A stretch of DNA of 17,877 bases from Bacteroidota bacterium (GCA_023396415.1 JAEWWJ010000121.1:1-17877), one strand, 5' to 3'. Shown: positions 1 through 7,737, counted from the stretch's first letter. Translations and numbers: made by a program. The notes: a model not told the origin generated them from the sequence alone.

Positions 1-131
1 GGAATCGGGTGAAAATCCCGAACAGTACCCGCTGCTGTAAACTCCGTGTAAAACCTCCGGAAATCAACGCCACTTTGTCTGTATCGCGACATGGGAAGGC
101 TTCGGAAGGGGAGTAAGTCAGAAGACCTGCC
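1..131 (+). promoter_or_regulatory. Cobalamin (B12) riboswitch aptamer, 5' end cut by window
   Basis: Seen: the conserved core of the cobalamin riboswitch in order. A GGGTGAAAATCCCG hairpin lies at 6-20, the CCCGCTGCTGTAA block at 29-41, GCCACT near 69, TGGGAAGG near 92, and the 3' B12 box AAGTCAGAAGACCTGCC at 115-131. The first bases match the GGAATC that normally follows the 5' strand of P1, so P1's 5' strand and the promoter lie just upstream of the window. Known: this RNA binds adenosylcobalamin or related cobalamins and lowers expression of uptake genes when B12 is plentiful. The genes that follow (BtuB-type receptor and propeller proteins) fit that role exactly. Confidence 0.95.
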
Positions 132-144
132 AAATCATTTTTGT

Positions 145-170
145 ACAAAGCTTTCGGGATAAAAGCTTGT
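145..170 (+). promoter_or_regulatory. Candidate antiterminator hairpin of the B12 leader
   Basis: Bases 148-154 (AAGCTTT) pair with 162-168 (AAAGCTT) around a 7-base loop. Two further pairs (145-146 with 169-170) form across a bulged A at 147. Its 3' arm shares 167-170 with the 5' arm of the next hairpin, so the two cannot form together. That is the layout of a transcriptional expression platform. Assigning it as antiterminator is inference. Confidence 0.4.
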
Positions 171-197
171 CGAATCGTAAAAACTTTCGACAATTTT
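167..197 (+). terminator. Candidate attenuator terminator between riboswitch and first gene
   Basis: An 8-bp perfect stem, TTGTCGAA at 167-174 with TTCGACAA at 186-193, closes an 11-base loop and is followed at once by TTTT (194-197). The T run is short and the stem only moderately GC-rich, so termination may be weak. Its place between aptamer and first start codon suggests a B12-dependent attenuator. Confidence 0.45.
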
Positions 198-249
198 CCT
201 GGAGTTTTGAGGTGAAACACATTGATTTTTAACCTTAAAACCTTTTTTT

Positions 250-1542
250 ATGTTCTTTTTACGTCGTTTTAAATTTGTTTTTTTCTTTATGTTGCTTGCT
301 TTTGCGACGGAAGGTTTTTCACAAAAAACGCTGAGCCGATTGATCGTAGGTTCAGGTGGGGCTTTTTCAAATCCCAATGATTTTGTAACTGTGTCGGCTT
401 ATTCTCCGACCAGCCAGACCAGCACATTTATCGGAGAAATAAAAACGCAAGCCATTCAAGATGTCTTGGTTGACAGTGTTGGGATTTATGTTTCAGCAAC
501 TGATTCCATCGTTTTGTTTGATGCCGCAACCTTTGAAAAGAAAGCGTCAACTGCTGTTTCTGGTGTGCGGTATTTGCTGGTGGTGAACGACTTATTGTTC
601 GTTTCCATTCAGTACCCTGAAACTTCCAATTTTGTAAAGGTTTTCAACAAGCACACTTTAGAATTGCAATCGGTAGTTACCCAAATTACGGGTGAAGCAG
701 CCGGAATGTTGAGGGTTGAAAATCAAGTTTATGTTGCAGTTCCGGGCGATTGGACCAGCACCGAGGGAAAAATGGCAATTCTCAATGCCTCCGATGGTGC
801 TTTTGTTGAAGAGGTAGATTTTTCTACAGCGGGTGTTGGCATTCACGATTTATTTTTATATCAAAACAAAGTGCTTACGGTTCAGCGTTCGGCCTGGGGT
901 AGCACCAGCGGAATGATTATGCTTTTCAACCCGTTGGATAAGACCTTGCAACAGTATCCGCTGGCGCTCAATGTTGGCAAAGGTATTGGAATTCACGATG
1001 ATTTGCTTTATGTTCAATTGAATAATGCTTTGGGAACCATCAACCTGTCAAACTTTGAAGTTGAAAATCCGGCACTTGTTCCCGATCCCGGTTCGGCTTC
1101 TTACATCAGTTTTGGCGATGTTGTTTTAGACCCGATTGGCGAAAAGCTTTATGCCTCAACAACAGATTATTTTTCCATGGGAGCCGGATTTATTTATGAT
1201 TTAAACGGTAATGCAACCGGAACTTTTGAAGCGGGCATTTCAACCGAGGCTTTGGCTTTGGAGTACGGCTATTACACGGGTTTGAATAAAGATTTATTAC
1301 CGCACATTACCTTCTCTCCTCATCCTGTGAAGGATGTTTTGAACCTACGCCTACCTGTTGAAATTGACGCTGTTCGTTTAGAGATGGTTGGTAGCAACGG
1401 GCTTTTGGTTCTAAGCCATCAGCTCAAAGGTACACTGAGCCAACAACTGAACGTGGGTGAACTTCCCTCGGGTTTATATCTCCTGCGGTTGGTGGCCGGA
1501 AACGGAAAAGTTATGGCTCAATCAAAAATGATTAAGCTTTAG
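250..1542 (+). CDS. Exported beta-propeller protein with T9SS sorting domain, BtuG-like candidate
   Basis: First gene after the B12 riboswitch, 430 residues. Residues 1-25 are a signal peptide (RRFK followed by a Phe/Leu-rich core, ending near FSQ). Residues about 40-345 show repeated short beta-strand units ending in phrases such as IVLFDAATFEKK, VKVFNKHTLELQ and MAILNASDG, typical of a YncE-like propeller of six or seven blades. Residues about 350-430 form a T9SS type A sorting domain (FSPHP near the start, LPSGLYLLRL near the end, final KMIKL). Known: Bacteroides BtuG is a surface propeller lipoprotein that binds cobalamin and sits over BtuB. Inferred: this protein is secreted by T9SS, fixed at the surface, and plays a similar capture role. 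Binding to B12 cannot be read from sequence. It is likely repressed by B12 through the leader. The next gene starts 11 bases after its stop. Confidence 0.85.
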   Translation: MFFLRRFKFVFFFMLLAFATEGFSQKTLSRLIVGSGGAFSNPNDFVTVSAYSPTSQTSTFIGEIKTQAIQDVLVDSVGIYVSATDSIVLFDAATFEKKASTAVSGVRYLLVVNDLLFVSIQYPETSNFVKVFNKHTLELQSVVTQITGEAAGMLRVENQVYVAVPGDWTSTEGKMAILNASDGAFVEEVDFSTAGVGIHDLFLYQNKVLTVQRSAWGSTSGMIMLFNPLDKTLQQYPLALNVGKGIGIHDDLLYVQLNNALGTINLSNFEVENPALVPDPGSASYISFGDVVLDPIGEKLYASTTDYFSMGAGFIYDLNGNATGTFEAGISTEALALEYGYYTGLNKDLLPHITFSPHPVKDVLNLRLPVEIDAVRLEMVGSNGLLVLSHQLKGTLSQQLNVGELPSGLYLLRLVAGNGKVMAQSKMIKL

Positions 1543-1553
1543 ATCAAGGAGTT

Positions 1554-2540
1554 ATGAAAAATATTTTCTTTCTTCCTCTAGCAATAGGGTTTGTTTTTTT
1601 GATCAACGAACAGCTGGTGGCACAGTTTGCGCCACCAGCAGGACAGTCTGGCTCTGAGGCGATTCATGCAGACAGTTCTGTTTTTATTGCTTGGGGCGAC
1701 TCAGTGGTCATCCACCGTGGGTGGGTAAAAATTGGAGAACCCGATTTGGGATTGGCTTCTTTTGGTGATGATGCCTTTGCGCTGGGCAAAGCCGATTTGT
1801 TTCCCGTTAGCCTCGGCGATGGTGGAAGCGCGACCTATTTTTTTGATCCACCACTGCGTGATGGCGATGGTCCTGACTTTGCTGTTTTTGAAAATAGTTT
1901 TTCTGATGATTTTTTGGAGCTGGCCCATATCGAAGTTAGCAGCGATGGCAATTACTTTGCGCGCTTCCCATCGGTTTCGTTCACCTCGACTGATGTTCAG
2001 GTGAATTCTTTCGGAACTATAGATGCCCGACATGTTGATCTTCTTGCTGGTAAATACCGCGGTTTTTACGGTACTCCCTTCGATATCAGTCGCATCGCCG
2101 ATGAAATGATAAATAAAAATCAAATTACAGCCGTTCGCGTGATTGATGTTGTAGGTAGCATTCAGCCTGATTTGGGCTCTACCGATGCTTCCGGAAGATT
2201 GATTAACGACCCTTGGCCCACACCTTTTCCGTCGTCGGGCTTCGATCTTGATGGTATTGGTATCATTCACAGGGGTGAATTAGGTTTGAATGAAGTTATC
2301 GGAAGCAAGGCAGTTATCTTTCCAAACCCTTTTAATAACGACCTTTATATTCGCCTCCCTGAAGAAGATATTCTTTCGTCAACGGTTGTGATTTTTAATC
2401 ATGAGGGAGTTGCTATCGTTAAAAAGCAGTTGTCATTATCACAAACCACTTTCGATTTAAGTTATTTATCTTCAGGGATATATCAATTGACAATCCTTGG
2501 AAATAAGAGGTTGCAGCATTTTAAAATCATCAAAATGTGA
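1554..2540 (+). CDS. T9SS-sorted cell-surface protein of unknown function in the B12 operon
   Basis: 328 residues. A signal peptide covers about 1-23 (LPLAIGFVFLINEQLVAQ). A single compact domain spans about 30-245, rich in G, D and F, with phrases such as LASFGDDAFALG, DFAVFENSF, ELAHIEVSSDGNYF, LAGKYRGFYGTPFDIS and SSGFDLDGIGI. It resembles a family usually annotated only as 'cell surface protein' and found in B12-riboswitch operons and elsewhere. I do not know its function. Residues about 250-328 are a T9SS type A sorting domain (IFPNPFNNDLYIRL, LSSGIYQLTI, KIIKM). The position between a propeller protein and BtuB suggests a surface accessory in B12 capture, perhaps analogous to the extra B12-binding lipoproteins of Bacteroides; this is inference. 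Its stop codon overlaps the start of the receptor gene. Confidence 0.85.
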   Translation: MKNIFFLPLAIGFVFLINEQLVAQFAPPAGQSGSEAIHADSSVFIAWGDSVVIHRGWVKIGEPDLGLASFGDDAFALGKADLFPVSLGDGGSATYFFDPPLRDGDGPDFAVFENSFSDDFLELAHIEVSSDGNYFARFPSVSFTSTDVQVNSFGTIDARHVDLLAGKYRGFYGTPFDISRIADEMINKNQITAVRVIDVVGSIQPDLGSTDASGRLINDPWPTPFPSSGFDLDGIGIIHRGELGLNEVIGSKAVIFPNPFNNDLYIRLPEEDILSSTVVIFNHEGVAIVKKQLSLSQTTFDLSYLSSGIYQLTILGNKRLQHFKIIKM

Positions 2541-4489
2541 ACGCAAACAGTTCGAAATATTTCCTTTTACTGCTGATGGTTTTCGTACCATTTATGCTCA
2601 AGGCCACGATTCCAGATACAGTAAATCTCCGGCAAGTGGAGGTAAAGGCTTCTGCTTGGCATACTGCAGCAGTGCTACGCCTGAACCGGATAGACAGCGC
2701 CTCTATGCAATCCTTTAAAACCTATAGCCTCTCGGATTTGGTACAGCAAAACAGCACGGTTTTTATCAAAAGCAATGGGCCGGGAGCGTTGTCAACGGCT
2801 TCCTTTCGGGGAACCACCGCCAACCACACTTTGGTGCTTTGGAACGGATTTCCCATCAACGGGCCTCAGTTAGGACAAGTAGATTTTTCGGTAATTCCTG
2901 TTTTTTTAATGGATCAGGTAAGCCTTGCAGTTGGAAATGCCGGAAACAACCGTCCATCCGGCGTTGGCGGAGTGATAATGGTTGACAATGTGCCGCAATT
3001 TTCATCCGGATTTTCGGTGGAAGCCACACAATCCATCGGTAGTTTTGGCAGTTTTGGTACTTTTTTGGGTTTTTCTTTCAGCAAAGGAAAACTCGCTTCG
3101 CGCTCACGTGTTTTTCGCAAATCGAGCCGCAACAATTTCAGCTATCTCAACACGGCATCTTGGCCACAGGAAAAAACTGTGCAGGAGGATGCAGACTATC
3201 ACGATCATGGTTTTTTGCAAGAATTTCATTTTCAATTCGGTGAGAAAAGCCTTTTGAGTTTTGCCAGTTGGAACCAATGGAACAACCACAAATTGCCACC
3301 CATAATGACCAATTTGGACCGTGGTGGCGATCCGAAAGAGCAACAAAATGATGTATTTAGTCGCAATGTTTTGACCTATAAAAACTATTGGAAAGATGGT
3401 AGTTTTGAAGCAAGCAGCTCTTTTTTTGTTGAAAATCAACATTATTTTCTCAAAACAACCTCTTCATTTGAGCCGTATCCGGTGGTTTCACTTATTGATT
3501 CGCGCAACCAATCAAATGCTTTGATGAGTGTCTTAAAAATGAAGCAAAGGATTGGTTCAGTGCAGTTTAACACTTCGTTGCAGCACGATAGAGAGTGGGT
3601 TAAAACCCTGAACTATCGTTCGGATCGCCAACGCCAACGCCTGGGTATGAGTGCCGGTGCATTGTTTGACATCACTGAGGATGTGCATGTGAATTTGAAT
3701 GTTCGCTACGATTTTATTTTTAACGCGAAGGGTGGCCTCAATCCGTTTGCCGAAATTGTTTATCAGCCGCAGTGGAAACGAAAAATGGCTATGAGTTTTT
3801 CTGCCGGAAGGGTGTTGAGGCTTCCGACCATGAACGACCTTTATTGGTTTCCGGGCGGAAATGATTTATTGGTTCCTGAGCAGGCCCTTAGCGGAAATTT
3901 GGCAATTTCTTGGAACTACTCCAAATCTACATTTCACTCCATGATGAAAGTGGCTAGCTTTGCTTCTGACATACAACATTGGATTCAGTGGCATCCAACA
4001 GCCTACAGATATTGGATTCCGAAAAATATTGCCAGGGTTTTTGCACGCGGTTTGGAGGTGCAGATACAGCAGGAACTGAAAATGCGAAATTGGAATTTTA
4101 AGCTTCAAACGTTTTACACCTATACCAAAACAACAGACGAAAGTCCGGTGGCGCGCGTGGACAATTATTCGGGTCGGCAGCTGATCTATATTCCAAAACA
4201 TCATGGCAATATGAATTTTTTTGTCAGCTACGGGCAATGGTATCTGCGGTCAACAGTAGATTTGGTCGGGCAGCGCCGCACCAGCTTAAATGATGATATG
4301 CAATGGTATGATTTTTTGCCCGCCTACCAACTATTACATCTTGGGATTGGTGTTCAGAACGATCGTTTCGACTTTTTTGTAAAAGTGAATAATCTGCTCG
4401 ATCAATCCTATCAGGCAGTAATGTGGCGCCCTATGCCGGGTCGGAATTTAGAGTGTGTCCTGAGTTATAAATTTAATACAAGAAAATAA
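2537..4489 (+). CDS. btuB: TonB-dependent outer-membrane receptor, BtuB type
   Basis: 650 residues. A signal peptide covers about 1-23 and a TonB-box-like stretch sits near 28-37 (TVNLRQVEVK). The plug domain spans about 38-155, with SDLVQQNSTVFIKSNG, STASFRGTTANHTLVLWNG and PSGVGGVIMVDN in the canonical order. A beta-barrel follows to the C terminus, with typical late-strand phrases (VKVNNLLDQSYQAVMWRPMPGR) and the ending LSYKFNTRK. There is no N-terminal carboxypeptidase-regulatory-like domain, so it is of BtuB/FepA build rather than SusC build. The start is GTG at 2537, overlapping the previous stop in GTGA, which suggests translational coupling; no better ATG lies before the signal peptide. 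Substrate assignment (cobalamin) rests on the riboswitch and propeller neighbours, not on binding residues. Confidence 0.88.
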   Translation: MNANSSKYFLLLLMVFVPFMLKATIPDTVNLRQVEVKASAWHTAAVLRLNRIDSASMQSFKTYSLSDLVQQNSTVFIKSNGPGALSTASFRGTTANHTLVLWNGFPINGPQLGQVDFSVIPVFLMDQVSLAVGNAGNNRPSGVGGVIMVDNVPQFSSGFSVEATQSIGSFGSFGTFLGFSFSKGKLASRSRVFRKSSRNNFSYLNTASWPQEKTVQEDADYHDHGFLQEFHFQFGEKSLLSFASWNQWNNHKLPPIMTNLDRGGDPKEQQNDVFSRNVLTYKNYWKDGSFEASSSFFVENQHYFLKTTSSFEPYPVVSLIDSRNQSNALMSVLKMKQRIGSVQFNTSLQHDREWVKTLNYRSDRQRQRLGMSAGALFDITEDVHVNLNVRYDFIFNAKGGLNPFAEIVYQPQWKRKMAMSFSAGRVLRLPTMNDLYWFPGGNDLLVPEQALSGNLAISWNYSKSTFHSMMKVASFASDIQHWIQWHPTAYRYWIPKNIARVFARGLEVQIQQELKMRNWNFKLQTFYTYTKTTDESPVARVDNYSGRQLIYIPKHHGNMNFFVSYGQWYLRSTVDLVGQRRTSLNDDMQWYDFLPAYQLLHLGIGVQNDRFDFFVKVNNLLDQSYQAVMWRPMPGRNLECVLSYKFNTRK

Positions 4490-4496
4490 TAAAGGA

Positions 4497-5579
4497 ATGA
4501 TAATAATGATGTTAAAACGAAGTACGGCTTTAAAATCCAAATGGTTCAAGGGTTGTTTGTTCGCATCTGTGGTTCTGTTGGTTTTGGCTTGTGAAAAGGA
4601 GAGCCCCCAACAAGATCCCCAGATTAAGAAAGGTTTTTTTGTTGTCAATCAAGGAAACTTTACTGCCGGAAACGCTTCTCTTTCGTTTTTTAATACTGAC
4701 AACCAAGAAATAAGTAACAATATTTTCTATCAAAAAAACGGTGTGCCATTGGGTGATGTGGCTCAAAGCTTATGTTTTGCTAACGAATTGGCTTACATTG
4801 TAGTCAACAACAGTGGCGTTGTCTGGGCTATTGATCCGAACGACGCTTCGATTGTTGAAAAGATTTCAGGCTTGACTTCGCCGCGCTTTATTTGTCCCGT
4901 CAGCAAGCAGAAAGCATATATTTCTGATTTTCAAATGCAAGGCCTCAACATCCTCAATCTCGAAACAAAAAAAATTGTCGGCACTATTGCTACCGGCAAA
5001 ACCACTGAGGCTATGGTGCTTTTTGAAGATAAGGTTTTTGTCAGCAATTGGTCACAATACAACCAAACAACGTACAATAATACAATCCAAATTATTGATG
5101 CACTGAGCGATAGGGTAGTGGATAGCATCGTCGTCACCAAGGAGCCCAATAGTATGATTTGCGATAAAAACAACAAGCTTTGGGTGTTGTGCAGTGGCGG
5201 TTATTTGAACGAAGAAATGCCTGCATTGTACCGCATTCATCCCGTGAGCCACATGATTGAAAAGAAAATACTCTTCCCGAATTTGAACAGCTCGCCCGAA
5301 CAATTAACAGTGAATCAAGCCAAGGATACGCTCTTTTTTTTAAATAATGGGGTTTTTAAAATGAGCGTCAATGACGATGTGCTTCCAAAAAATGCCTTCA
5401 TCGAAAGTGGAAAAAGGACCTTTATAAGTTTAGCTGTTGACCCTTATCGAGGTGACATTATCGTCACCGATGCTGGAAACTACGTCCAGAAAGGTCTTGT
5501 TTTTCGTTTTCGACCTCATGGCACAATAATTGATTCTGTTGCAGCGGGAATCATCCCCGGATTTATTGCTTTTAATTGA
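4497..5579 (+). CDS. YncE/BtuG-like beta-propeller lipoprotein
   Basis: 360 residues from the first ATG. A lipoprotein signal peptide ends with LVLAC, giving lipidated Cys32 followed by EKES. The mature part is a propeller with repeated phrases such as LNILNLETKKIVGTI, IQIIDALSDRVVDSIVV and LYRIHPVSHMIEKK. The early NQGNFTAGNASLSFF and later GVPLGDVAQS are typical of the DUF5074/YncE-like proteins found beside BtuB in Bacteroidota. Known: Bacteroides BtuG binds cobalamin very tightly and caps BtuB. Inferred: this is the closer BtuG counterpart of the two propeller proteins here, since it is a lipoprotein directly next to btuB. It starts 7 bases after the btuB stop. AAAGGA at 4491-4496 directly abuts this ATG, so ATGs at 4506 or 4509 may be the true start; the lipobox is unaffected. 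Confidence 0.87.
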   Translation: MIIMMLKRSTALKSKWFKGCLFASVVLLVLACEKESPQQDPQIKKGFFVVNQGNFTAGNASLSFFNTDNQEISNNIFYQKNGVPLGDVAQSLCFANELAYIVVNNSGVVWAIDPNDASIVEKISGLTSPRFICPVSKQKAYISDFQMQGLNILNLETKKIVGTIATGKTTEAMVLFEDKVFVSNWSQYNQTTYNNTIQIIDALSDRVVDSIVVTKEPNSMICDKNNKLWVLCSGGYLNEEMPALYRIHPVSHMIEKKILFPNLNSSPEQLTVNQAKDTLFFLNNGVFKMSVNDDVLPKNAFIESGKRTFISLAVDPYRGDIIVTDAGNYVQKGLVFRFRPHGTIIDSVAAGIIPGFIAFN

Positions 5580-5599
5580 TTAACCAATCCCAAAAAAAA

Positions 5600-6013
5600 A
5601 TGAATAATAAAGTTGAAGTTACCTGGACAGGTGAAATGTCGTTTGAGGCTGATGTCAATGGTTTTAAATTGGTGATTGACGCCGACGAAAAAGTTGGAGG
5701 CCGCAACCAAGGCCCACGTCCCAAACCCCTCACACTCGCTTCGTTAGGTGGCTGTACCGGTATGGATGTGATTTCAATCCTTAAGAAAATGAGGGTTGAG
5801 CCTACATGGTTTAATGTTGAAGTTGAAGGCGAACTTACCGAAGAGCATCCTAAGTATTATCATAAAATCCATCTCCGCTACTCATTCAAAGGCGAGCAAC
5901 TCGACCGCGAAAAAATTGAGAAGGCTGTCAATCTGTCACAAGAAAGATATTGCGGTGTCAGCGAATTGTTGCGTCATGGAGCCGAAATAACCAGCGAAGT
6001 AGTGCTTTTATAA
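5600..6013 (+). CDS. OsmC/Ohr-family protein
   Basis: 137 residues, close to the usual OsmC length. The two family cysteines are present: Cys52 in LGGCTGMD and Cys118 in QERYCGVSE, the pair used for thiol-based peroxide reduction. The RPKPLTLASLGGCTG block before Cys52 is typical of the YhfA-like OsmC branch. I chose ATG 5600; an upstream TTG at 5576 would add eight residues (INQSQKK) overlapping the previous stop and is less likely. The gap from the lipoprotein gene is 20 bases, so it may be read through from the B12 operon. Its 3' end overlaps the convergent NUDIX gene by six bases. The true substrate (organic hydroperoxide or other) is not shown by sequence. Confidence 0.9.
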   Translation: MNNKVEVTWTGEMSFEADVNGFKLVIDADEKVGGRNQGPRPKPLTLASLGGCTGMDVISILKKMRVEPTWFNVEVEGELTEEHPKYYHKIHLRYSFKGEQLDREKIEKAVNLSQERYCGVSELLRHGAEITSEVVLL

Positions 6014-6664
6014 CAGGCCGACCTTAGCAGCGGCAATGGAGTAAACTTCAAGAAGCTCATTCAAAATCATTGAGGTAGCTCCCCAAATGATTTTATTCTC
6101 AACGTTGTAGCACGGAACTAAAATATCAGAACCATCACGAAAAGTGATGGTTTTTTGTTGTAGGGTTGTTGCGTTGAAAAAAATGGAAAGCGGAGCAGTG
6201 AATACACCGGCCACCTCCAGTGGGTCGAGTATAAACGTAGGTTCTTTCGAGAGCATACCCACAAAAGGATGAATGTTGAAATTGCTTGGCGGAACGTACA
6301 GGCTGGTGAGCTTTCCTAAGATGTTTACATCAGCAGGAGGGATGCCAATTTCTTCCCAAGTTTCGCGTAGGGCGGTGGCTTCAAAATCAATGTCAACGTC
6401 TTCATAACGACCTCCGGGAAAGGCGATTTGGCTGCTATGGATACCAACATATTCCGACCGTTGAATAAAAACCAACATCAAATCATTTTCTTTAGGGTAC
6501 ATCAGCAAGAGCACCGCACTTTCTTTGGCTTTGGCTTCTTCTGCCGCTTGCTGCCTCATTTGTTTGCGCATTTCGGGTTCCAAACGCGATTGAGCTTCCC
6601 ATCCCGGAAGTGTTTCTTTTAAGCAGTTGGTGAGCTCCAAAATAATCTTGCGTTTTAGCGGCAT
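6008..6664 (-). CDS. NUDIX hydrolase, CoA pyrophosphatase (NudL/NUDT7-like)
   Basis: 218 residues from the chosen start. The NUDIX box lies at about 84-108 (GGRYEDVD... ending RETWEEIGI), with the spacing seen in E. coli NudL. It is preceded by a NuCoA-type motif at about 66-82 (FIQRSEYVGIHSSQIAFP), the signature of enzymes that split CoA and acyl-CoA to 3',5'-ADP and phosphopantetheine products. A downstream YVPPSNFNIHPFVG segment fits the same group. An in-frame ATG at 6700 would add MNVCFLYFCKKK, but a -7 promoter box lies inside that stretch, so I prefer ATG at 6664. The gene stands alone, convergent with the OsmC gene. Substrate is inferred from motifs and could also include other nucleoside diphosphate derivatives. 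Confidence 0.88.
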   Translation of the reverse strand: MPLKRKIILELTNCLKETLPGWEAQSRLEPEMRKQMRQQAAEEAKAKESAVLLLMYPKENDLMLVFIQRSEYVGIHSSQIAFPGGRYEDVDIDFEATALRETWEEIGIPPADVNILGKLTSLYVPPSNFNIHPFVGMLSKEPTFILDPLEVAGVFTAPLSIFFNATTLQQKTITFRDGSDILVPCYNVENKIIWGATSMILNELLEVYSIAAAKVGLL

Positions 6665-6674
6665 CTTTTTTTTG

Positions 6675-6682
6675 CAAAAGTA
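6675..6682 (-). promoter_or_regulatory. Candidate Bacteroidota -7 box for the NUDIX gene
   Basis: On the minus strand this reads TACTTTTG, matching TAnnTTTG. It would place the RNA start only a few bases before ATG 6664. A TTTG at 6698-6701 (minus) is a possible -33 element, but the 15-base spacing is short. Confidence 0.35.
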
Positions 6683-6954
6683 AAGAAAACAAACGTTCAA
6701 ACCTCGTTCAATCCGCGTTGGTGCTGTGATGTGTTGCCGTTGTTAGAAAGTTCTGAGGCGGTTTTGTTGTCTCAAAGAGTTCATCTTTTTTCGCAAAAAG
6801 CTTCACCTTCAAAAAGTCGAAGGAGAGAAAATGATTGGAATTACCGTTCGCTATTCCCAAAAAATGGAACGATTTTCAGCTTTCAAAAGAAAATAAAAAA
6901 CAGCAACTTATATATTTTTAACGCTTACAACTTCAAGCGCATCGTTGTTGCCAT

Positions 6955-6962
6955 TATTTTTG
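6955..6962 (+). promoter_or_regulatory. Candidate -7 box for the clpS-nfeD-floA operon
   Basis: TATTTTTG matches TAnnTTTG and ends 30 bases before the clpS ATG. No TTG lies at the usual distance upstream, so the -33 element is weak or absent. Confidence 0.45.
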
Positions 6963-6992
6963 TACTTTTAACGCAAAATCGGATAATAACCA

Positions 6993-7265
6993 ATGGTCAA
7001 AGTAAAAGAAAGTCCTTTTGAAACAACAGAGTCCTTGCTCGATAAGCAAAAGAATCTGGTGCTTTTTAACGATGATTTTAATTCATTTGATTTCGTGATT
7101 GAAACCTTAATAGATGTCTGCGAGCACACCCTCGAGCAGGCCGAAACCTGCACTTGGATTGTACATTACAAAGGAAAGTGTGCCGTTAAGTCGGGCTCGG
7201 TCAGCGAACTTAAACCTGTTTATCAGGAATTGTCTAATAGAAATTTAACCGCCAGCATCGAATAA
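6993..7265 (+). CDS. clpS: ATP-dependent Clp protease adaptor ClpS
   Basis: 90 residues. The N-degron pocket motif is clear: VLFNDDFNSFDFV with Asn26, Asp27 and Asp28, and His58 in VHYKGKC, matching the E. coli N34-D35-D36 and H66 pocket. The residue at the E. coli Met40 gate position is Phe32. The protein starts with a short unstructured arm (1-19), as expected for the part threaded into ClpA. Known role: it delivers proteins with bulky hydrophobic N-terminal residues to ClpA-ClpP in the cytoplasm. It is first in a tight operon; nfeD starts 3 bases after its stop. No clpA lies in the window. Confidence 0.93.
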   Translation: MVKVKESPFETTESLLDKQKNLVLFNDDFNSFDFVIETLIDVCEHTLEQAETCTWIVHYKGKCAVKSGSVSELKPVYQELSNRNLTASIE

Positions 7266-7268
7266 ATT

Positions 7269-7733
7269 ATGTGGACAATCATCTTCACCCTAATAGTTAT
7301 CGGCTTGCTCATCGTTCTGCTCGAAATCCTAGTTATTCCCGGTGGCGGAGTTGCCGGAGTAATTGGGTTTGCGTTAATGGTATCTGGCGTTTATCTTGCT
7401 TTTCAGCGCGAAGGAACCACAGCGGGTATGATTGTTTTGTCAGGAACCGTAGTGGTAAATATAGCCGCTTTGGTGTTGGCCCTGCGTTCAAAAACATGGG
7501 ACCGAGCCATGCTGCATACCAATATTGAAGGTAGAGTGAACGTGGTTGAAGCCGGAGCCGTTCGTGCCGGCGATGAAGGAACAACCATTTCGCGTTGCGC
7601 CCCATTAGGTAAAGCGCTCATTAACAATGAGTTTTATGAAGTGGACGCTCGCACCGAGTTTATTGACGAAAACAAAACCATTGAGGTAATAAGCGTAGAA
7701 GGAAATAAAATTATTATAAAACTTAAAACATAG
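7269..7733 (+). CDS. nfeD: NfeD-family membrane protein (short form)
   Basis: 154 residues. Three hydrophobic segments lie at about 3-23, 27-46 and 52-72, with GGGVAGVIG between the first two. An OB-fold-like C-terminal domain follows at about 80-154 (GRVNVVEAG, GKALINNEFYEVDA, IEVISVEGNKIIIKL). This is the short NfeD type without the N-terminal ClpP-class serine protease domain found in long NfeD proteins. Known: short NfeD genes are usually paired with a flotillin-like gene, as here with floA four bases downstream, and the OB domain is thought to act with the flotillin at the membrane. The molecular role of the pair remains unclear in general. Confidence 0.9.
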   Translation: MWTIIFTLIVIGLLIVLLEILVIPGGGVAGVIGFALMVSGVYLAFQREGTTAGMIVLSGTVVVNIAALVLALRSKTWDRAMLHTNIEGRVNVVEAGAVRAGDEGTTISRCAPLGKALINNEFYEVDARTEFIDENKTIEVISVEGNKIIIKLKT

Positions 7734-7737
7734 TACA

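Larger units (their letters stand above)
6665..6992. other. Divergent intergenic region between the NUDIX gene and clpS
   Basis: This 328-base AT-rich stretch separates two divergent units. It holds a -7 box for each side (6675-6682 minus, 6955-6962 plus) and a small AT hairpin CTTTTT-TCGC-AAAAAG at about 6785-6800 with no following T run. An open frame from 6731 to 7021 on the plus strand overlaps clpS, has low-complexity K/S/N-rich content and no recognisable domain; I do not call it a gene. I see nothing else. Confidence 0.6.

Noticed and set aside
135..377. 80-residue minus-strand frame across the riboswitch leader and first start codon
   Set aside because: It overlaps the leader hairpins and the signal-peptide coding region and is low-complexity Lys-rich.
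1701..2270. 189-residue open frame on the minus strand inside the second T9SS gene
   Set aside because: It is antisense to a gene with a clear signal peptide and sorting domain, and its translation shows no domain or plausible fold pattern.
6731..7021. 96-residue plus-strand frame upstream of clpS
   Set aside because: It overlaps the promoter box and the clpS start, is K/S/N-rich, and has no recognisable motif.
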